From: Actinacidiphila paucisporea | Lineage (GTDB): Bacteria > Actinomycetota > Actinomycetes > Streptomycetales > Streptomycetaceae | DNA: 64,000 bases | Assembly (NCBI RefSeq): GCF_900142575.1 | Contig: NZ_FRBI01000002.1 | Span: 124,001 to 188,000, forward strand | Direction of reading: 5' to 3' | Part shown: positions 19,626 to 28,714 of the stretch, piece by piece | How positions within the stretch are numbered: the first letter of the stretch is position 1 | Layout: the number at the start of each line of letters is the position of its first letter | Notes under the pieces: generated by a model | What the model was told of the DNA's origin: nothing | The model's input: the letters and a program-made list of their open reading frames with translations, nothing else | The model's database searches: none | Made by a program: the position numbers and the translations under genes

Positions 19626-21404
19626 TCAGTGCAGCAGGCCCGAGATGACGTCCGGGCCGACAGGGCGGGAGTAGTGCCACCCCTGGCCCGTGTCGCAGCC
19701 GATACGCCGCAGGCGCTCCGCCTGCTCCGCGTTCTCGACGCATTCGGCCGTCACTGTCAGGCCCAGGCGGTGGGCGAGGTCGACCAGGGCCTCGACGATC
19801 GTCTCGTCGGCCGGGTTGGGGTGTTCCGCGGAGCGGAAGCCCTGCACGAAGGAGCCGTCGAGCTTGAGGGCGGAGACCGGGAGCCGGCTCATGTAGGCCA
19901 GGTTCGAGTAGCCGGTGCCGAAGTCGTCGATGGCGATCCGCACGCCCATCTCGTGCAGCGCGTGCAGCGCCTGGAGGGGCCGCCCCGCCGAGCCCATGAC
20001 CGCCGACTCGGTCAGTTCGAGTTGCAGCAGCCGCGGCGGCAGCCCGGTGTCGGCGAGGATCTCGGCGACGTCGGCGACCAGGTCGGAGTCCCACATCTGG
20101 CGGACCGCCACATTGACGCTGACCACGAGCGGCGCGGCCGGGTGGGCCAGTTGCCAGGCGCGGGCCTGTCGGCAGCCCTCGGCGAGCACCCAGCGGCCGA
20201 GCTGGACGATGGAGCCGTCCTCCTCCGCCAGGCCGATGAAGCGGTTGGGGGCCAGCCGCCCGAAGTGCGGGTGCTCCCAGCGCACCAGGGCCTCCACCCC
20301 GCGCAGCTCGCCGGTGTCGAGGGCGACCAGCGGCTGGTAGTCCAGCACGAACTCGCCGCGCTCCACCGCCTGCCGCAGCGTGCGGGACAGCGCCTGCCGG
20401 GTCATCCGGTGCTCGTTGCGCTCGGGGTCGAAAAGCGTCCAGCGGGCCTTGCCGTCGGCCTTGGCCCAATACAGCGTGGTGTCGGCGGCCTGCATCAGGC
20501 CGGTGGCCGAGCTCCCCGGCGCCTCCCGCTCGACCACTCCGATGCTCGCCGAGACCGCGAGCCGCTGCCCGGCCACGTCGAACGGCTGCTGGAGCGCGGT
20601 CAGTACGGACTCCGCCAGCGCTGTGGCCTGCCCGGTGCCGGTGGAGTCCCGCACCAGCAGCGCGAACTCGTCGCCGCCGAGCCGGGCCACCAGGTGCCCG
20701 CCGGGCTCGGCGCAGGCCAGCAGCCGGCGGGCGACGGCGGCGAGCAGCTCGTCGCCGACCCGGTGGCCGAGGGTGTCGTTGACGGCCTTGAAGCCGTCCA
20801 GGTCGAGATAGCACAGCCCGATGCGCCCGGTGCCGCGGCCCGGCGCGCTGTCGCAGGCGTCGGTGAGCCGCTCGAAGAACAGCGCCCTGTTGGGCAGCCT
20901 GGTCACCGGGTCGTGCATCCGCAGGTGCCGCAACTGCTCGCGCAGCGCGTCCCGTTCGCCGACGTCCTCGACGGTCAGCAGCAGCGGGTTCGCCCCGGTG
21001 CGCGACAGGGTGACCTCGGCCAGCAGTGCCGCGCCGTCCTGCCGGGTGATCCGACGGGTGCAGCGCAGCCGGTCGCGGCGGCCGGTGAGCACGTCGTGGA
21101 AGGCGGCCCTGGCGTGCGGATCGCCGGCCAGGCCGAGCAGCGCGCCCGCGCCGACCGCCGCGAGGCGCTCGGGCGCCGCGCCCAGCAGGGTCGCCAGCGC
21201 CGGGTTGGCGGCCAGCACGTCGCCCTCGGGCGACAGCAGCGCCATCGCCGACCTGGCCACCGCGAAGGCGGCCCGGTAGTCGCGCAGCTCGGCTTCCTCG
21301 CGTGCCGCCGTGTCGCGCGGGCGTGGGGCAGAAGTGTGACTCTGTGTGATGATCTGTGCTGTGCTGTCGGGGTCGACGCCGGGGCCGCCCGCGGGTCCGC
21401 CCAT
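19626..21404 (-). CDS. PAS-GGDEF-EAL protein (cyclic di-GMP turnover)
   Basis: A 592-residue cytoplasmic signalling protein. A PAS-type sensor (about 40-150; RAAFAVARSAMALLSPEGDVLAANPALATLLG) is followed by a diguanylate cyclase domain with intact motif ARLGGDEFAL (about 170-335) and a phosphodiesterase domain with intact motif GVEALVRWEHP (about 350-590). The EAL domain also has TESAVMGS, AIDDFGTGYSNLAYM and the lysine of ALKLDGSFV, so both activities look possible. No transmembrane helix is seen. c-di-GMP controls development in Streptomyces through BldD; this enzyme may set its level. The ATG gives a short nonconserved N-terminus, and the true start could be slightly inside. Confidence 0.94.
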   Translation of the reverse strand: MGGPAGGPGVDPDSTAQIITQSHTSAPRPRDTAAREEAELRDYRAAFAVARSAMALLSPEGDVLAANPALATLLGAAPERLAAVGAGALLGLAGDPHARAAFHDVLTGRRDRLRCTRRITRQDGAALLAEVTLSRTGANPLLLTVEDVGERDALREQLRHLRMHDPVTRLPNRALFFERLTDACDSAPGRGTGRIGLCYLDLDGFKAVNDTLGHRVGDELLAAVARRLLACAEPGGHLVARLGGDEFALLVRDSTGTGQATALAESVLTALQQPFDVAGQRLAVSASIGVVEREAPGSSATGLMQAADTTLYWAKADGKARWTLFDPERNEHRMTRQALSRTLRQAVERGEFVLDYQPLVALDTGELRGVEALVRWEHPHFGRLAPNRFIGLAEEDGSIVQLGRWVLAEGCRQARAWQLAHPAAPLVVSVNVAVRQMWDSDLVADVAEILADTGLPPRLLQLELTESAVMGSAGRPLQALHALHEMGVRIAIDDFGTGYSNLAYMSRLPVSALKLDGSFVQGFRSAEHPNPADETIVEALVDLAHRLGLTVTAECVENAEQAERLRRIGCDTGQGWHYSRPVGPDVISGLLH

Positions 21405-21717
21405 GGCCTGCTCCCCGTGTCGCGCTCGTCTCGCACGCGATCATATGGGCTGTTGGAGCAGGCGATCCAGCGTTGGCGTGGTGATTCTCCGCACGGGCAC
21501 CCGCGGGCCGACCGTTTCTGCGCGATTGGGCGCCGGTCCTGATCGCTTCACCTGGACTGTTACGGAAAGTGATGCCGTCGGCCGTCCAGGTGTTCGCCGT
21601 ACGCGGTGCCGTACGTACCACCCGGGCGGAGCAGTCGGACCCCGCATACCACCGTAATTCATAGCAAGGTGGTCACGGTGTCCCGAACGGGCTCGCGAAC
21701 CCTCCCCGGAGGTCCAT
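21405..21717. other. Divergent intergenic region (GGDEF-EAL / metalloprotease)
   Basis: A 313-base gap with no credible ORF. It holds the upstream regions of both divergent genes. AT-richer patches such as CTGTTACGGAAAGTGATG (21556-21573) and CCGTAATTCATAGCAAGG (near 21653-21670) are the best promoter candidates, but no confident -35/-10 pair was assigned. Confidence 0.4.
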
Positions 21718-23034
21718 GTGCGGCGGTCAGGCATCTCGGCAGGCGACACGCGCGGCGCTGGAAGCGTTCGGCCCGCGCGTGGCGCCGCGAACGCGCCCCG
21801 GCGCCCGCGCGGGGTGCGCTCGGCGGCGTCCGGGGCCTTCGTGCTGAGCGCGCTGGTCGCCTGGACGCTGGCCACCGGACCGTCCGCGCACGCCGCCCCC
21901 GCGTCCGCGGTGTGCCTGCTGCCGCGCACCGAGGTGCACCACTCCGAGGGCGTGGACACCGCCCCCGGCGGCTACGCCAGGGCGACGGGCGACGTGAAGG
22001 CCCTGATGGTCTTCCTGTCCTTCCCCGACGCCGCCCCCACGCTGACCCCGCAGGAGGTCGCCGCCGACCACTACCCGGCGACCGCCGACTTCTACGACCA
22101 GGCGTCCTACGGCCAGTTCCGGCTGCACCTGCACACCGTGGGCCACTGGGTGCGGATGCCGCGCTCGGCGACCGCGTACGCCATCAGCCGCGACTGGCGG
22201 GCCGCCGACCGGACCGCGTACCTGCGCGACGCCCTGACCGCGGCCGACCCGGTGGTGGACTTCAGCGGCTACGAGGTGGTCTACCTCGTCGCCGACCCCG
22301 ACGCGCCCGGCGTGGACTCCGACGCCACCAAGGTCGTCAACCTCGCCTCGCCCGTCACCCTCGACGGCAACCCGCTGGCCCGCCTGGTGACCGTCTTCGA
22401 ACGGCACCCCCCGGACCGCAACGTGCTCGCCCACGAGACCGGCCACGTCTTCGACCTGCCCGACCTCTACTACCGGCCGCCGGTCGGCAGCAACGCCGAC
22501 TGGGACACCCACGTCGGCGACTGGGACCTGATGGGCAGCCAGTTCGGCATGGCCCCCGAGCCCTTCGCCTGGCACAAGTGGAAGCTCGGCTGGCTGCGGC
22601 CCGGCCAGGTCGGCTGCGTCACCGGCACCGGCACGACCTACCACGACCTCAGCCCCGACGAGACGCCCGGCGGCACCAAGCTGCTGGTCGTCCGCACCGG
22701 CGCCGACACCGCGCTGGCCATAGAGGCCCGCAGCGCCGCGGGCAACGACAGCACCGCCTGCCGGCAGGGCGTCCTGCTCTACGAGGTGCGCTCCGACCGC
22801 GAGTCCGGCGACGGGCCCGTCGACGTCATCGACGGCCACCCCGGCCACTCCGCCTGCACGGCCACCTCGGTCTACCCGCCGCTGGCCGATGCCCCGCTCG
22901 GTGTGGGGGAGTCCTACGCCCTGCGCGACGGCACCACCCGCGTCACCGTCACCGGCCACGAGCCCGACGGCGACTGGGCGGTCAAGGTCACCGAGAGCGC
23001 ACCGGGCGGTGACGGTGCCGGCCGCCCGGGGTAG
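21718..23034 (+). CDS. Secreted M6-type (immune inhibitor A-like) metalloprotease, copy 1
   Basis: A 438-residue exported zinc protease. The signal segment lies at about 33-58 (SAASGAFVLSALVAWTLATGPSAHA). The catalytic domain has the zinc motif HETGH (His239 and His243) followed by VFDLPDLYY and WDLMGSQFG, which supplies the Met-turn region typical of M6-like enzymes. A C-terminal beta domain carries paired cysteines (VGCVTG, TACRQG, SACTAT). The GTG is chosen for GGAGG 4-5 bases upstream. The next gene overlaps its 3' end and encodes a close relative, so the pair arose by tandem duplication and is co-transcribed. Target proteins are unknown. Confidence 0.87.
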   Translation: MRRSGISAGDTRGAGSVRPARGAANAPRRPRGVRSAASGAFVLSALVAWTLATGPSAHAAPASAVCLLPRTEVHHSEGVDTAPGGYARATGDVKALMVFLSFPDAAPTLTPQEVAADHYPATADFYDQASYGQFRLHLHTVGHWVRMPRSATAYAISRDWRAADRTAYLRDALTAADPVVDFSGYEVVYLVADPDAPGVDSDATKVVNLASPVTLDGNPLARLVTVFERHPPDRNVLAHETGHVFDLPDLYYRPPVGSNADWDTHVGDWDLMGSQFGMAPEPFAWHKWKLGWLRPGQVGCVTGTGTTYHDLSPDETPGGTKLLVVRTGADTALAIEARSAAGNDSTACRQGVLLYEVRSDRESGDGPVDVIDGHPGHSACTATSVYPPLADAPLGVGESYALRDGTTRVTVTGHEPDGDWAVKVTESAPGGDGAGRPG

Positions 23035-24292
23035 TGCGCCTCCCGGCGGCGTGCGGCGGCTCGCCGCGCGGGGCGCCCGGACGGCGGCCCTCGGGGCGGC
23101 CGGGCTGCTCGCCGTCGGCAGCTCGGTGTCCGCCGGCTCCGGGCCGCCCGCGATGCCCGCCTCCCCGCCTGCCGCCCGGCCCTGCGCGCTGCGCGCCGTC
23201 CCCGGCGTAGCCATGTCCGAGGGCTTCCCGGACTCCACCGAGCGCGGCCCCGACGCCGAGTTCGCCCCGTCCACCGGCACGGTCCGCGCCCTGACCCTGC
23301 TGATCGACTTCCCCGACGCCCCCGCGCCCTACGGCGCCCGCGAGCGGTACGCCGAGTTCTTCCCGGCAGTCAGGCAGTGGTACAAGTCCGCGTCGTACGG
23401 CAGGCTCGACTACCGGTCCACGCCGGTGCTGCGCTACATACGCATGCCGCAGCCCTTCAGCGCGTACGGGATAGGCCGCGGCTACGGATGGGACGCGCAC
23501 ACCGCGATGATGCGCGACCTGCTCAAGGCCGCCGACCCGACGATTAACTTTCGCGGCTACGACCTGGTCAACGTCCTGGTCACCCCCAACGCGGGACCGC
23601 CCGCCGACGAGGCGGTGCTGTCGGTCACCTGGACCGGCGCCTCCGCCGCGACCACCGACGACGGCGCCCACCTCAACAAGGTCTCGCTCATCTACGGGCA
23701 CGACCAGTCGGGTTCACGGGTCCTCAGCCACGAGAACGGCCACGACTTCGGGCTCCCCGACCTCTACGCCGCCGACGACTTCCAGCGCACCGACGGCCTC
23801 GCCGGCCAGTGGGACACCATGTCACTGGACTGGGGCCTGCAGGGGGACCTCTTCGCCTGGCACAAGTGGCGGCTCGGCTGGATCACCGACCGCCAGGTCG
23901 CCTGCGTGACCTCGCGCGGCACCACCACCTACCACCTCAGCCCGGTGGAGGTGCCCGGCGGGCGCAAGGCCGTGATGATCCCCTACGGGCCCACCGGGGT
24001 CTTCGTGATCGAGGCCAGGGCCGCCGTCGGCGACGACCACGACGCCTGCCGCCAGGGCGTGCTGGCCTACCGGGTGCGTACCGACATCGACTCGGGCAAG
24101 GGCCCGGTCACCGTCGTGGACGGCCACCCCGGCACCTCCGCCTGCGACTTCAGCAGCGGCGCCTTCAACTCCCTCAACGACGCGCCCTTCACCGCGGGCC
24201 AGACGTACACCGACAAGGCGGCGCACGTCTCCTTCACGGTGGACGGCCGCGACGCGGCGGGCGACTGGATGATACGCGTCACCCGCCGCTGA
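23009..24292 (+). CDS. Secreted M6-type metalloprotease, copy 2
   Basis: A 427-residue paralogue of the preceding protease with the same plan. A signal segment (ARTAALGAAGLLAVGSSVSA) is followed by the catalytic domain with HENGH (about His241) then DFGLPDLYAADDF, the WDTMSLDWG Met-turn region, LFAWHKWRLGWI shared with copy 1, and the C-terminal Cys-containing beta domain. The start is uncertain: GTG at 23009 overlaps the previous gene by 26 bases, GTG at 23015 is possible, and GTG at 23051 would place the signal peptide at the very N-terminus. Translational coupling to copy 1 is likely whichever start is used. One stretch (CCGACGATTAACTTT) uses rare codons. Confidence 0.85.
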   Translation: MTVPAARGSAPPGGVRRLAARGARTAALGAAGLLAVGSSVSAGSGPPAMPASPPAARPCALRAVPGVAMSEGFPDSTERGPDAEFAPSTGTVRALTLLIDFPDAPAPYGARERYAEFFPAVRQWYKSASYGRLDYRSTPVLRYIRMPQPFSAYGIGRGYGWDAHTAMMRDLLKAADPTINFRGYDLVNVLVTPNAGPPADEAVLSVTWTGASAATTDDGAHLNKVSLIYGHDQSGSRVLSHENGHDFGLPDLYAADDFQRTDGLAGQWDTMSLDWGLQGDLFAWHKWRLGWITDRQVACVTSRGTTTYHLSPVEVPGGRKAVMIPYGPTGVFVIEARAAVGDDHDACRQGVLAYRVRTDIDSGKGPVTVVDGHPGTSACDFSSGAFNSLNDAPFTAGQTYTDKAAHVSFTVDGRDAAGDWMIRVTRR

Positions 24293-24308
24293 CCCGAACG
24301 ACCGTGGC

Positions 24309-24737
24309 TCAGCTGAGCAGTTCGGCCTCAAGGGTGATGTTCACGCCGGCGAGCGCCTTGCTGACCGGGCAGTTGGCCTTCGCGTCCTGCGCGGCCGCCT
24401 CGAACGCCTCGGCCGACAGGCCGGGGACGCGGGCCTTCACCGACAGCGTGATGCCGGTGATGCCCTCGCCGGGCTGGAAGGTGACGTTCGCGACCGTCTG
24501 CACGGTCTCCGGCGGGGTGCCCGCGCCGGCCAGGCCGTGCGAAAGGGCCATCGAGTAGCACGAGGAGTGGGCCGCGGCGATCAGCTCCTCCGGGCTGGTC
24601 TTGCCGTTGGCGGCCTCGGCGCGCGAGGGCCAGGAGACCTCGTAGGTGCCGACGCCCGAGGTGTCGAGCGAGACGGTGCCGGCGCCGCCGATCAGCGCGC
24701 CCTTCCACTGGGTGGTCGCGGTGCGGGTGGTTGCCAT
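24309..24737 (-). CDS. OsmC-family peroxiredoxin-like protein
   Basis: A 142-residue thiol peroxidase of the OsmC/Ohr family, which reduces organic hydroperoxides in the cytoplasm. The two catalytic cysteines are present in AAHSSCYSMALS and AKANCPVSKAL, with the conserved SPEELIAAAH helix. Full length. The ATG at 24737 is preceded by GGAGG 8 bases upstream; another ATG 15 bases further upstream is part of that region. It converges with the metalloprotease pair. Single gene, probably oxidative-stress controlled, although no regulator lies beside it. Confidence 0.95.
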   Translation of the reverse strand: MATTRTATTQWKGALIGGAGTVSLDTSGVGTYEVSWPSRAEAANGKTSPEELIAAAHSSCYSMALSHGLAGAGTPPETVQTVANVTFQPGEGITGITLSVKARVPGLSAEAFEAAAQDAKANCPVSKALAGVNITLEAELLS

Positions 24738-24889
24738 GAGGAAAGCCTCCATCGAGTACGTACCGTCGGTCCGCGGCTCCCGCCGCCTTCCCGAACGCTA
24801 CCGGGTCGCGCCCTGCGACCGGTGCCGGCGCCCTGCCCCGCGGACCCGGTCCGCCGCCGCGGACGGGCCGCCGTCCCCCCGCCGGCGCC

Positions 24890-25480
24890 TCAGCCCAGGT
24901 GGCCGGTGTCGTTCCAGCGCTCGATCGCCGGCTCGCCGTACGCCCATCCGAGAACCGACAGCGACGCCGGGTCCAGCCGTAGCGCCGCGCCGAAGGACGG
25001 CGGCAGCCCCAGCCAGCGGGCGCCCAGCATGCGCAGCACATGGCCGTGCGCGAAGACCAGCACGTCGCGCGGCGCCGACCTGGCCCAGGCGACCACGTCG
25101 TCGGCGCGCGCCGCCACGTCGTCGGGCGACTCGCCGTTCGGCACGCCGTCCCGCCATATGCTCCAGCCCGGACGCAGCTCCTGCAGCTGGGCCGGGGTGC
25201 GGCCCTCGTAGTCGCCGTAGTCCCACTCCAGCAGCGCGTCCCACTCCTTGGCGCCGGGGAAGCCCGCCAGCCGGCAGGTGTCCGCGGCCCGCAGCAGCGG
25301 GCTGGTGCGCGCCTCGGCGTCGCGCAGCCCGTCCCAGGGCCTGCCCGCCAGCCGGTCGCCGAGCAGCCGGGCCGTCCTGCGGCCCTCCTCGGTCAGCGGG
25401 ATGTCGGTACGGCCGGTGTGGCGGCCGGACAGTGACCATTCCGTCTGGCCGTGCCTGACCAGAAGGATGCGCGCAGCCAT
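24890..25480 (-). CDS. Histidine phosphatase family protein
   Basis: A 196-residue phosphoglycerate-mutase-like phosphatase. The phosphate-accepting motif LVRHGQTEW is at residues 7-15, the second conserved Arg is in the [11 protein letters not shown] region, the acidic residue is in [11 protein letters not shown], and the second His is in [12 protein letters not shown]. Such enzymes remove phosphate from sugars or small metabolites; the EGRTP motif resembles proteins annotated as acid phosphatase or broad-specificity phosphatase in Streptomyces. The ATG at 25480 is the family start. It lies just downstream of the TetR regulator on the same strand, with a 44-base gap. Confidence 0.92.
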   Translation of the reverse strand: MAARILLVRHGQTEWSLSGRHTGRTDIPLTEEGRRTARLLGDRLAGRPWDGLRDAEARTSPLLRAADTCRLAGFPGAKEWDALLEWDYGDYEGRTPAQLQELRPGWSIWRDGVPNGESPDDVAARADDVVAWARSAPRDVLVFAHGHVLRMLGARWLGLPPSFGAALRLDPASLSVLGWAYGEPAIERWNDTGHLG

Positions 25481-25524
25481 GCAGGGCGGCCTCTCATGCG
25501 GGGGCGGGAGACCCCCATCATCAC

Positions 25525-26214
25525 TCAGACCTGCGGTGTCCCGCCCAGCAGCCCCCGCAGCAGCCCGTCGAGGCCGTACTCGAACTGCCCGGTGCCCTCG
25601 CTCTTCTGGCACAGCAGCTCGGGCGCGAGCGCGACCAGCGACGGGTAGGTGTCGCTGGGCAGCGCGGCGATCCTGGCCCGCACCCGCTCCCTGGCGCCCT
25701 CCTGGCACAGCGCCCGGGCCCGCCGGGTGTTCCACAGCGCGGACCCCACCGTGTACTGCATCAGCGCGACGTGGGCGTGCGCCGCGTCCGCGCGGCCCAG
25801 CCCGGCCCGCCGCAGCAGCCCCAGCATCCGGTCGATCAGCGCGATCGCGTCGTCGCCGCGCAGCGGCCTTCCCGCCAGCAGTTCGAGCGCCGACGGATGT
25901 TCGGTGAACAGCCGGTACACCCCGACGCACACCTCGCGCAATTCACTTTCCGGGTCCTCCGAACCACCCGGCGGAAGCTCTATCGTGTCCAGCAGCCGCT
26001 GGGCGACGGCGTCACTGATCTCGTCCTTGCCACGGAAGTGCGAGTAGACGGCCATCGTGCCGACACCGAGCTGCTGGGCGAGGCCGCGCATGGTGAAGGC
26101 CTCGGCGCCGTCGCGGTCGAGCAGGGTGAGCGCGGCATCGAGGATACGGTCGGGGTTGAGCGAATTGCGCGGGGCGCGGCGCCGTGGGGGACGGACCGGC
26201 TGGGTCACGGACAT
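25525..26214 (-). CDS. TetR/AcrR-family transcriptional regulator
   Basis: A 229-residue repressor. The N-terminal helix-turn-helix (about 20-65) includes [44 protein letters not shown]. The C-terminal ligand-binding helical domain is of the TetR_C type ([23 protein letters not shown]). The ATG at 26214 fits the family start. It is divergent from the PAP2-family membrane protein across about 300 bases that contain clustered CGTACG palindromes, the most likely operator. The inducer is unknown. The histidine phosphatase gene downstream may be co-transcribed. Confidence 0.92.
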   Translation of the reverse strand: MSVTQPVRPPRRRAPRNSLNPDRILDAALTLLDRDGAEAFTMRGLAQQLGVGTMAVYSHFRGKDEISDAVAQRLLDTIELPPGGSEDPESELREVCVGVYRLFTEHPSALELLAGRPLRGDDAIALIDRMLGLLRRAGLGRADAAHAHVALMQYTVGSALWNTRRARALCQEGARERVRARIAALPSDTYPSLVALAPELLCQKSEGTGQFEYGLDGLLRGLLGGTPQV

Positions 26215-26514
26215 CGGGTTCTCTTGTTCTCGTCCTTCGCTGCGGTGCGCGGATGCTGCGGTCGGTTGCGCACGGGTCTCTCTTGCGACACGGGGGGGCA
26301 ACCCGGGACGGTGCGCAAGGCGTCCTTGGCCTTGCATACCCCCGTGATGAAAGGTTGAACACCGTACGAGCGTTGAACGCCAGGGTAAATCGGGGTTCTG
26401 GCGCTATGACCGGGGCGGTGTGCGTACGGTTTAGCGTACGTCGTACGGTAGAGGGTACGCGACAAGTCCATGACCGCCACCTGCGGCCTTCGGAGAACCT
26501 GGAGATACGCCCGC
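26215..26514. promoter_or_regulatory. TetR-PAP2 divergent regulatory region with clustered CGTACG palindromes
   Basis: A 300-base divergent gap. The self-complementary hexamer CGTACG occurs at 26363-26368, 26423-26428, 26435-26440 and 26442-26447, and GTACGC follows at 26455-26460. The 26422-26460 stretch is therefore a dense nest of overlapping inverted and direct repeats just upstream of the PAP2 gene. It is a good candidate operator for the adjacent TetR protein. No coding ORF is supported here. Confidence 0.6.
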
Positions 26515-27522
26515 ATGACGATCACCGCCACCGCGCCGCGAGCTGCCGCCTATCGTGGCAAATTGCGCTGGTGGACCGAGCTGCCGCTTATCGCCGTGGT
26601 CTACGCGCTGTATTCGGGCGCGAGACTCCTGGTGCGTGGCGATGTGGACGACGCGGTGGAACACGGTGCCGACATCCTGCACTTCGAGCAGTTGACCCAC
26701 CTGGACCCGGAGCGCTGGTTCAACCAGCTCCTCACCCACCACGCCTTCCTCGGCGTGCCGGCGGACTTCGCGTACGCCTCGCTGCACTACGTGGTGACCC
26801 CCTCGATCCTGGTCTGGCTCTGGCTCCGCCGCCCCACCCACTACCGGGTGGCCCGCACGTGGCTGCTCGTCTCCACCCTGATCGGCCTGATCGGCTTCAC
26901 CCTCGTCCCGACCGCCCCGCCGCGGCTGCTCCCCGGCGCGCACGGCTTCATGGACACGATGGCCCAGTACGGCTCCTACGGCTGGTGGGGCACCGACGCG
27001 AGCGCCCCCCGGGGACTGGGCCATCTCACCAACGAGTACGCGGCCATGCCCAGCCTGCACGTCGGCTGGTCCCTGTGGTGCGGCATCATGCTCTTCCGCT
27101 ACGGCCGCCACCGCGCCGTCCGCGCGCTGGGCATCCTCTACCCGCTGACCACCGCCTTCGTGGTCATGGGCACCGCCAACCACTACCTGATGGACGCGGC
27201 AGCCGGCGTCGCCACGATGGGCGTCGGCTTCCTGCTGGCCCGCCCCGCCCTGCGCCTGGTCGACCGCACCCAGCTCAAGGTCCGCGGCCGGTCCGCCCCG
27301 CAGCAGCCGGTCACGATCGCCTCGGCCGGCGCCTCCTCCGCCCAGCCGCCGGTCACCGTGCCGTCGGGCGGCGCCCCCGCCCGGGCCCACGACCTGACGG
27401 CCCGCGAAGCCGGCGGCGCCGGGAAGGTGCCGTCGCCCCGAGCGAGGCCGACGGGGCACGACGACCCCGACGCGGGCGGCACCAGCGAGGTCGGGCGCGG
27501 CGAGCGCAGCCGGATGTCCTAG
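26515..27522 (+). CDS. PAP2-superfamily integral membrane phosphatase
   Basis: A 335-residue membrane protein with about six hydrophobic segments between residues 20 and 245. The PAP2 motifs are AMPSLHVGWSLW (the catalytic histidine region) and GTANHYLMDAAAG, a pattern seen in the inositol phosphotransferase / aureobasidin-resistance branch. Roughly the last 90 residues form a Pro/Ala/Gly-rich, charged cytoplasmic tail. It probably acts on a phospholipid or prenyl-phosphate substrate at the membrane. The ATG at 26515 follows GGAG and begins just before the first helix; an earlier ATG at 26470 is less likely. It is the probable target of the divergent TetR regulator. Confidence 0.9.
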   Translation: MTITATAPRAAAYRGKLRWWTELPLIAVVYALYSGARLLVRGDVDDAVEHGADILHFEQLTHLDPERWFNQLLTHHAFLGVPADFAYASLHYVVTPSILVWLWLRRPTHYRVARTWLLVSTLIGLIGFTLVPTAPPRLLPGAHGFMDTMAQYGSYGWWGTDASAPRGLGHLTNEYAAMPSLHVGWSLWCGIMLFRYGRHRAVRALGILYPLTTAFVVMGTANHYLMDAAAGVATMGVGFLLARPALRLVDRTQLKVRGRSAPQQPVTIASAGASSAQPPVTVPSGGAPARAHDLTAREAGGAGKVPSPRARPTGHDDPDAGGTSEVGRGERSRMS

Positions 27523-27607
27523 CACCGCATCGGCCGCCCCGGCCGGGCGGGTCGGCCCTCGGGCGGCCACGCCCCCTGAGGGGCCTTCGTGCCAGGGGTG
27601 GAGTGGG

Positions 27608-28714
27608 ATGTCGTACGCGGATGCCACACTTTCGCGGGTGAGAACTGTGCACCACACGCTGCCGGAGCGGCTGGCCGCCCTGCGCGGGCCGGACGTCGCA
27701 CCCCGACCGCTCGACGCGCGGGCGCTGGCCGCGCTCGCCGCGAACCCCGGCTGCCGGCGCCGCGCCCTGCTCGACGCCGCCGGCGTCGACAAGGGCGCCG
27801 TCGCCGAGGCGCTCGGGGCCCCCGCCCGCTTCGGCCAGTCGCGGTTCGCCTTCTCCCGCGGCCACGCCTTCGAAGCCAGGGTCAAGGCCGACGGCTGCGC
27901 CGAGCTGCTGCGGCTGCTGGGCGCCGACGGGGCGCACGCGGAGGTCCCCGACCTCGGCGCGGCGGGCCCCGAGGGGCGGGCCGCCCGCACCAGGCTCGCC
28001 CTGGCCGAGGCGGCGCCCGGGTCCTGGACGCTGCTCGACCACCCGCTGCTGGCCCTGGACGTCGCCGGCTCCACGGTCTTCCTCGAACCCGACGCGGTAG
28101 CCGTCGCCCCCGACGGCGCCTGGACCGTCGCCGAGATCAAGTCCTTCCCGATCCTGGACGGCGGCGCCGACGCCGTGAAGGTCGGTGCGGCCGCCCGGCA
28201 GGCGGCGGTCTACGTACTGGCCCTCGACGCGATCGAAGCCGGCCGGGCCCGCACCGACGTGCTCCTGGTCTGCCCCAAGGACTTCTCCAACCTGCCCACC
28301 GCGGAATGGGTCGACGTCCGCAAGCAGCTTGCCGTCACCCGGCGCCAGCTCGCCCGGCTCACCCGCATCGAGGAGATCGCCGCCGCGCTCCCCGAGGGCA
28401 CCACCTTCGACCCGGCGCGACCCGGCCCCGACCTCACCGCGGCGGTGGACTCCGTCCCGGCCGCCTACGCCCCCGAGTGCCTGTCCAGCTGCGAGCTGGC
28501 CTTCCACTGCCGTGACCGCGCGCGGGCCGCCGACTCGGTCGACGCGCTGGGCCGGGGTCTGCGCTCCGACCTCGGCGCCCTCACCACGGTCGGCGCGGTC
28601 CTGTCCGCGGCCACCTCCGCACCCTGCGACGGTGAGGACGACCCGGCGGTCACCGCGCTCCGCCGTGCGGCAGCCCTCCGCGCCGAAGCGCTCCGCGCGC
28701 ACCCCACCTCATGA
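27608..28714 (+). CDS. RecB-family Fe-S nuclease (Cas4/AddB/Dna2-like), first gene of a nuclease-helicase set
   Basis: A 368-residue PD-(D/E)xK nuclease candidate. The core motifs are in order: the SRGHAFEARV helix (His86, Glu89), LEPDAVAV (Asp162), VAEIKSF (Glu176, Lys178) and the RecB-type Q-x3-Y helix RQAAVYVL (Gln198, Tyr202). One cysteine lies N-terminal to the core (NPGCRRRALL, Cys49) and three C-terminal (CLSSCELAFHC, Cys291, Cys295, Cys301). This is the spacing used by Cas4, AddB and Dna2 to hold a 4Fe-4S cluster that clamps the fold. The ATG has GGTGGAG just upstream; GTG at 27638 is an alternative. No cas gene is nearby. The next two plus-strand genes encode an unknown protein and an SF1 helicase, so a joint DNA-processing role is inferred. 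Confidence 0.82.
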   Translation: MSYADATLSRVRTVHHTLPERLAALRGPDVAPRPLDARALAALAANPGCRRRALLDAAGVDKGAVAEALGAPARFGQSRFAFSRGHAFEARVKADGCAELLRLLGADGAHAEVPDLGAAGPEGRAARTRLALAEAAPGSWTLLDHPLLALDVAGSTVFLEPDAVAVAPDGAWTVAEIKSFPILDGGADAVKVGAAARQAAVYVLALDAIEAGRARTDVLLVCPKDFSNLPTAEWVDVRKQLAVTRRQLARLTRIEEIAAALPEGTTFDPARPGPDLTAAVDSVPAAYAPECLSSCELAFHCRDRARAADSVDALGRGLRSDLGALTTVGAVLSAATSAPCDGEDDPAVTALRRAAALRAEALRAHPTS

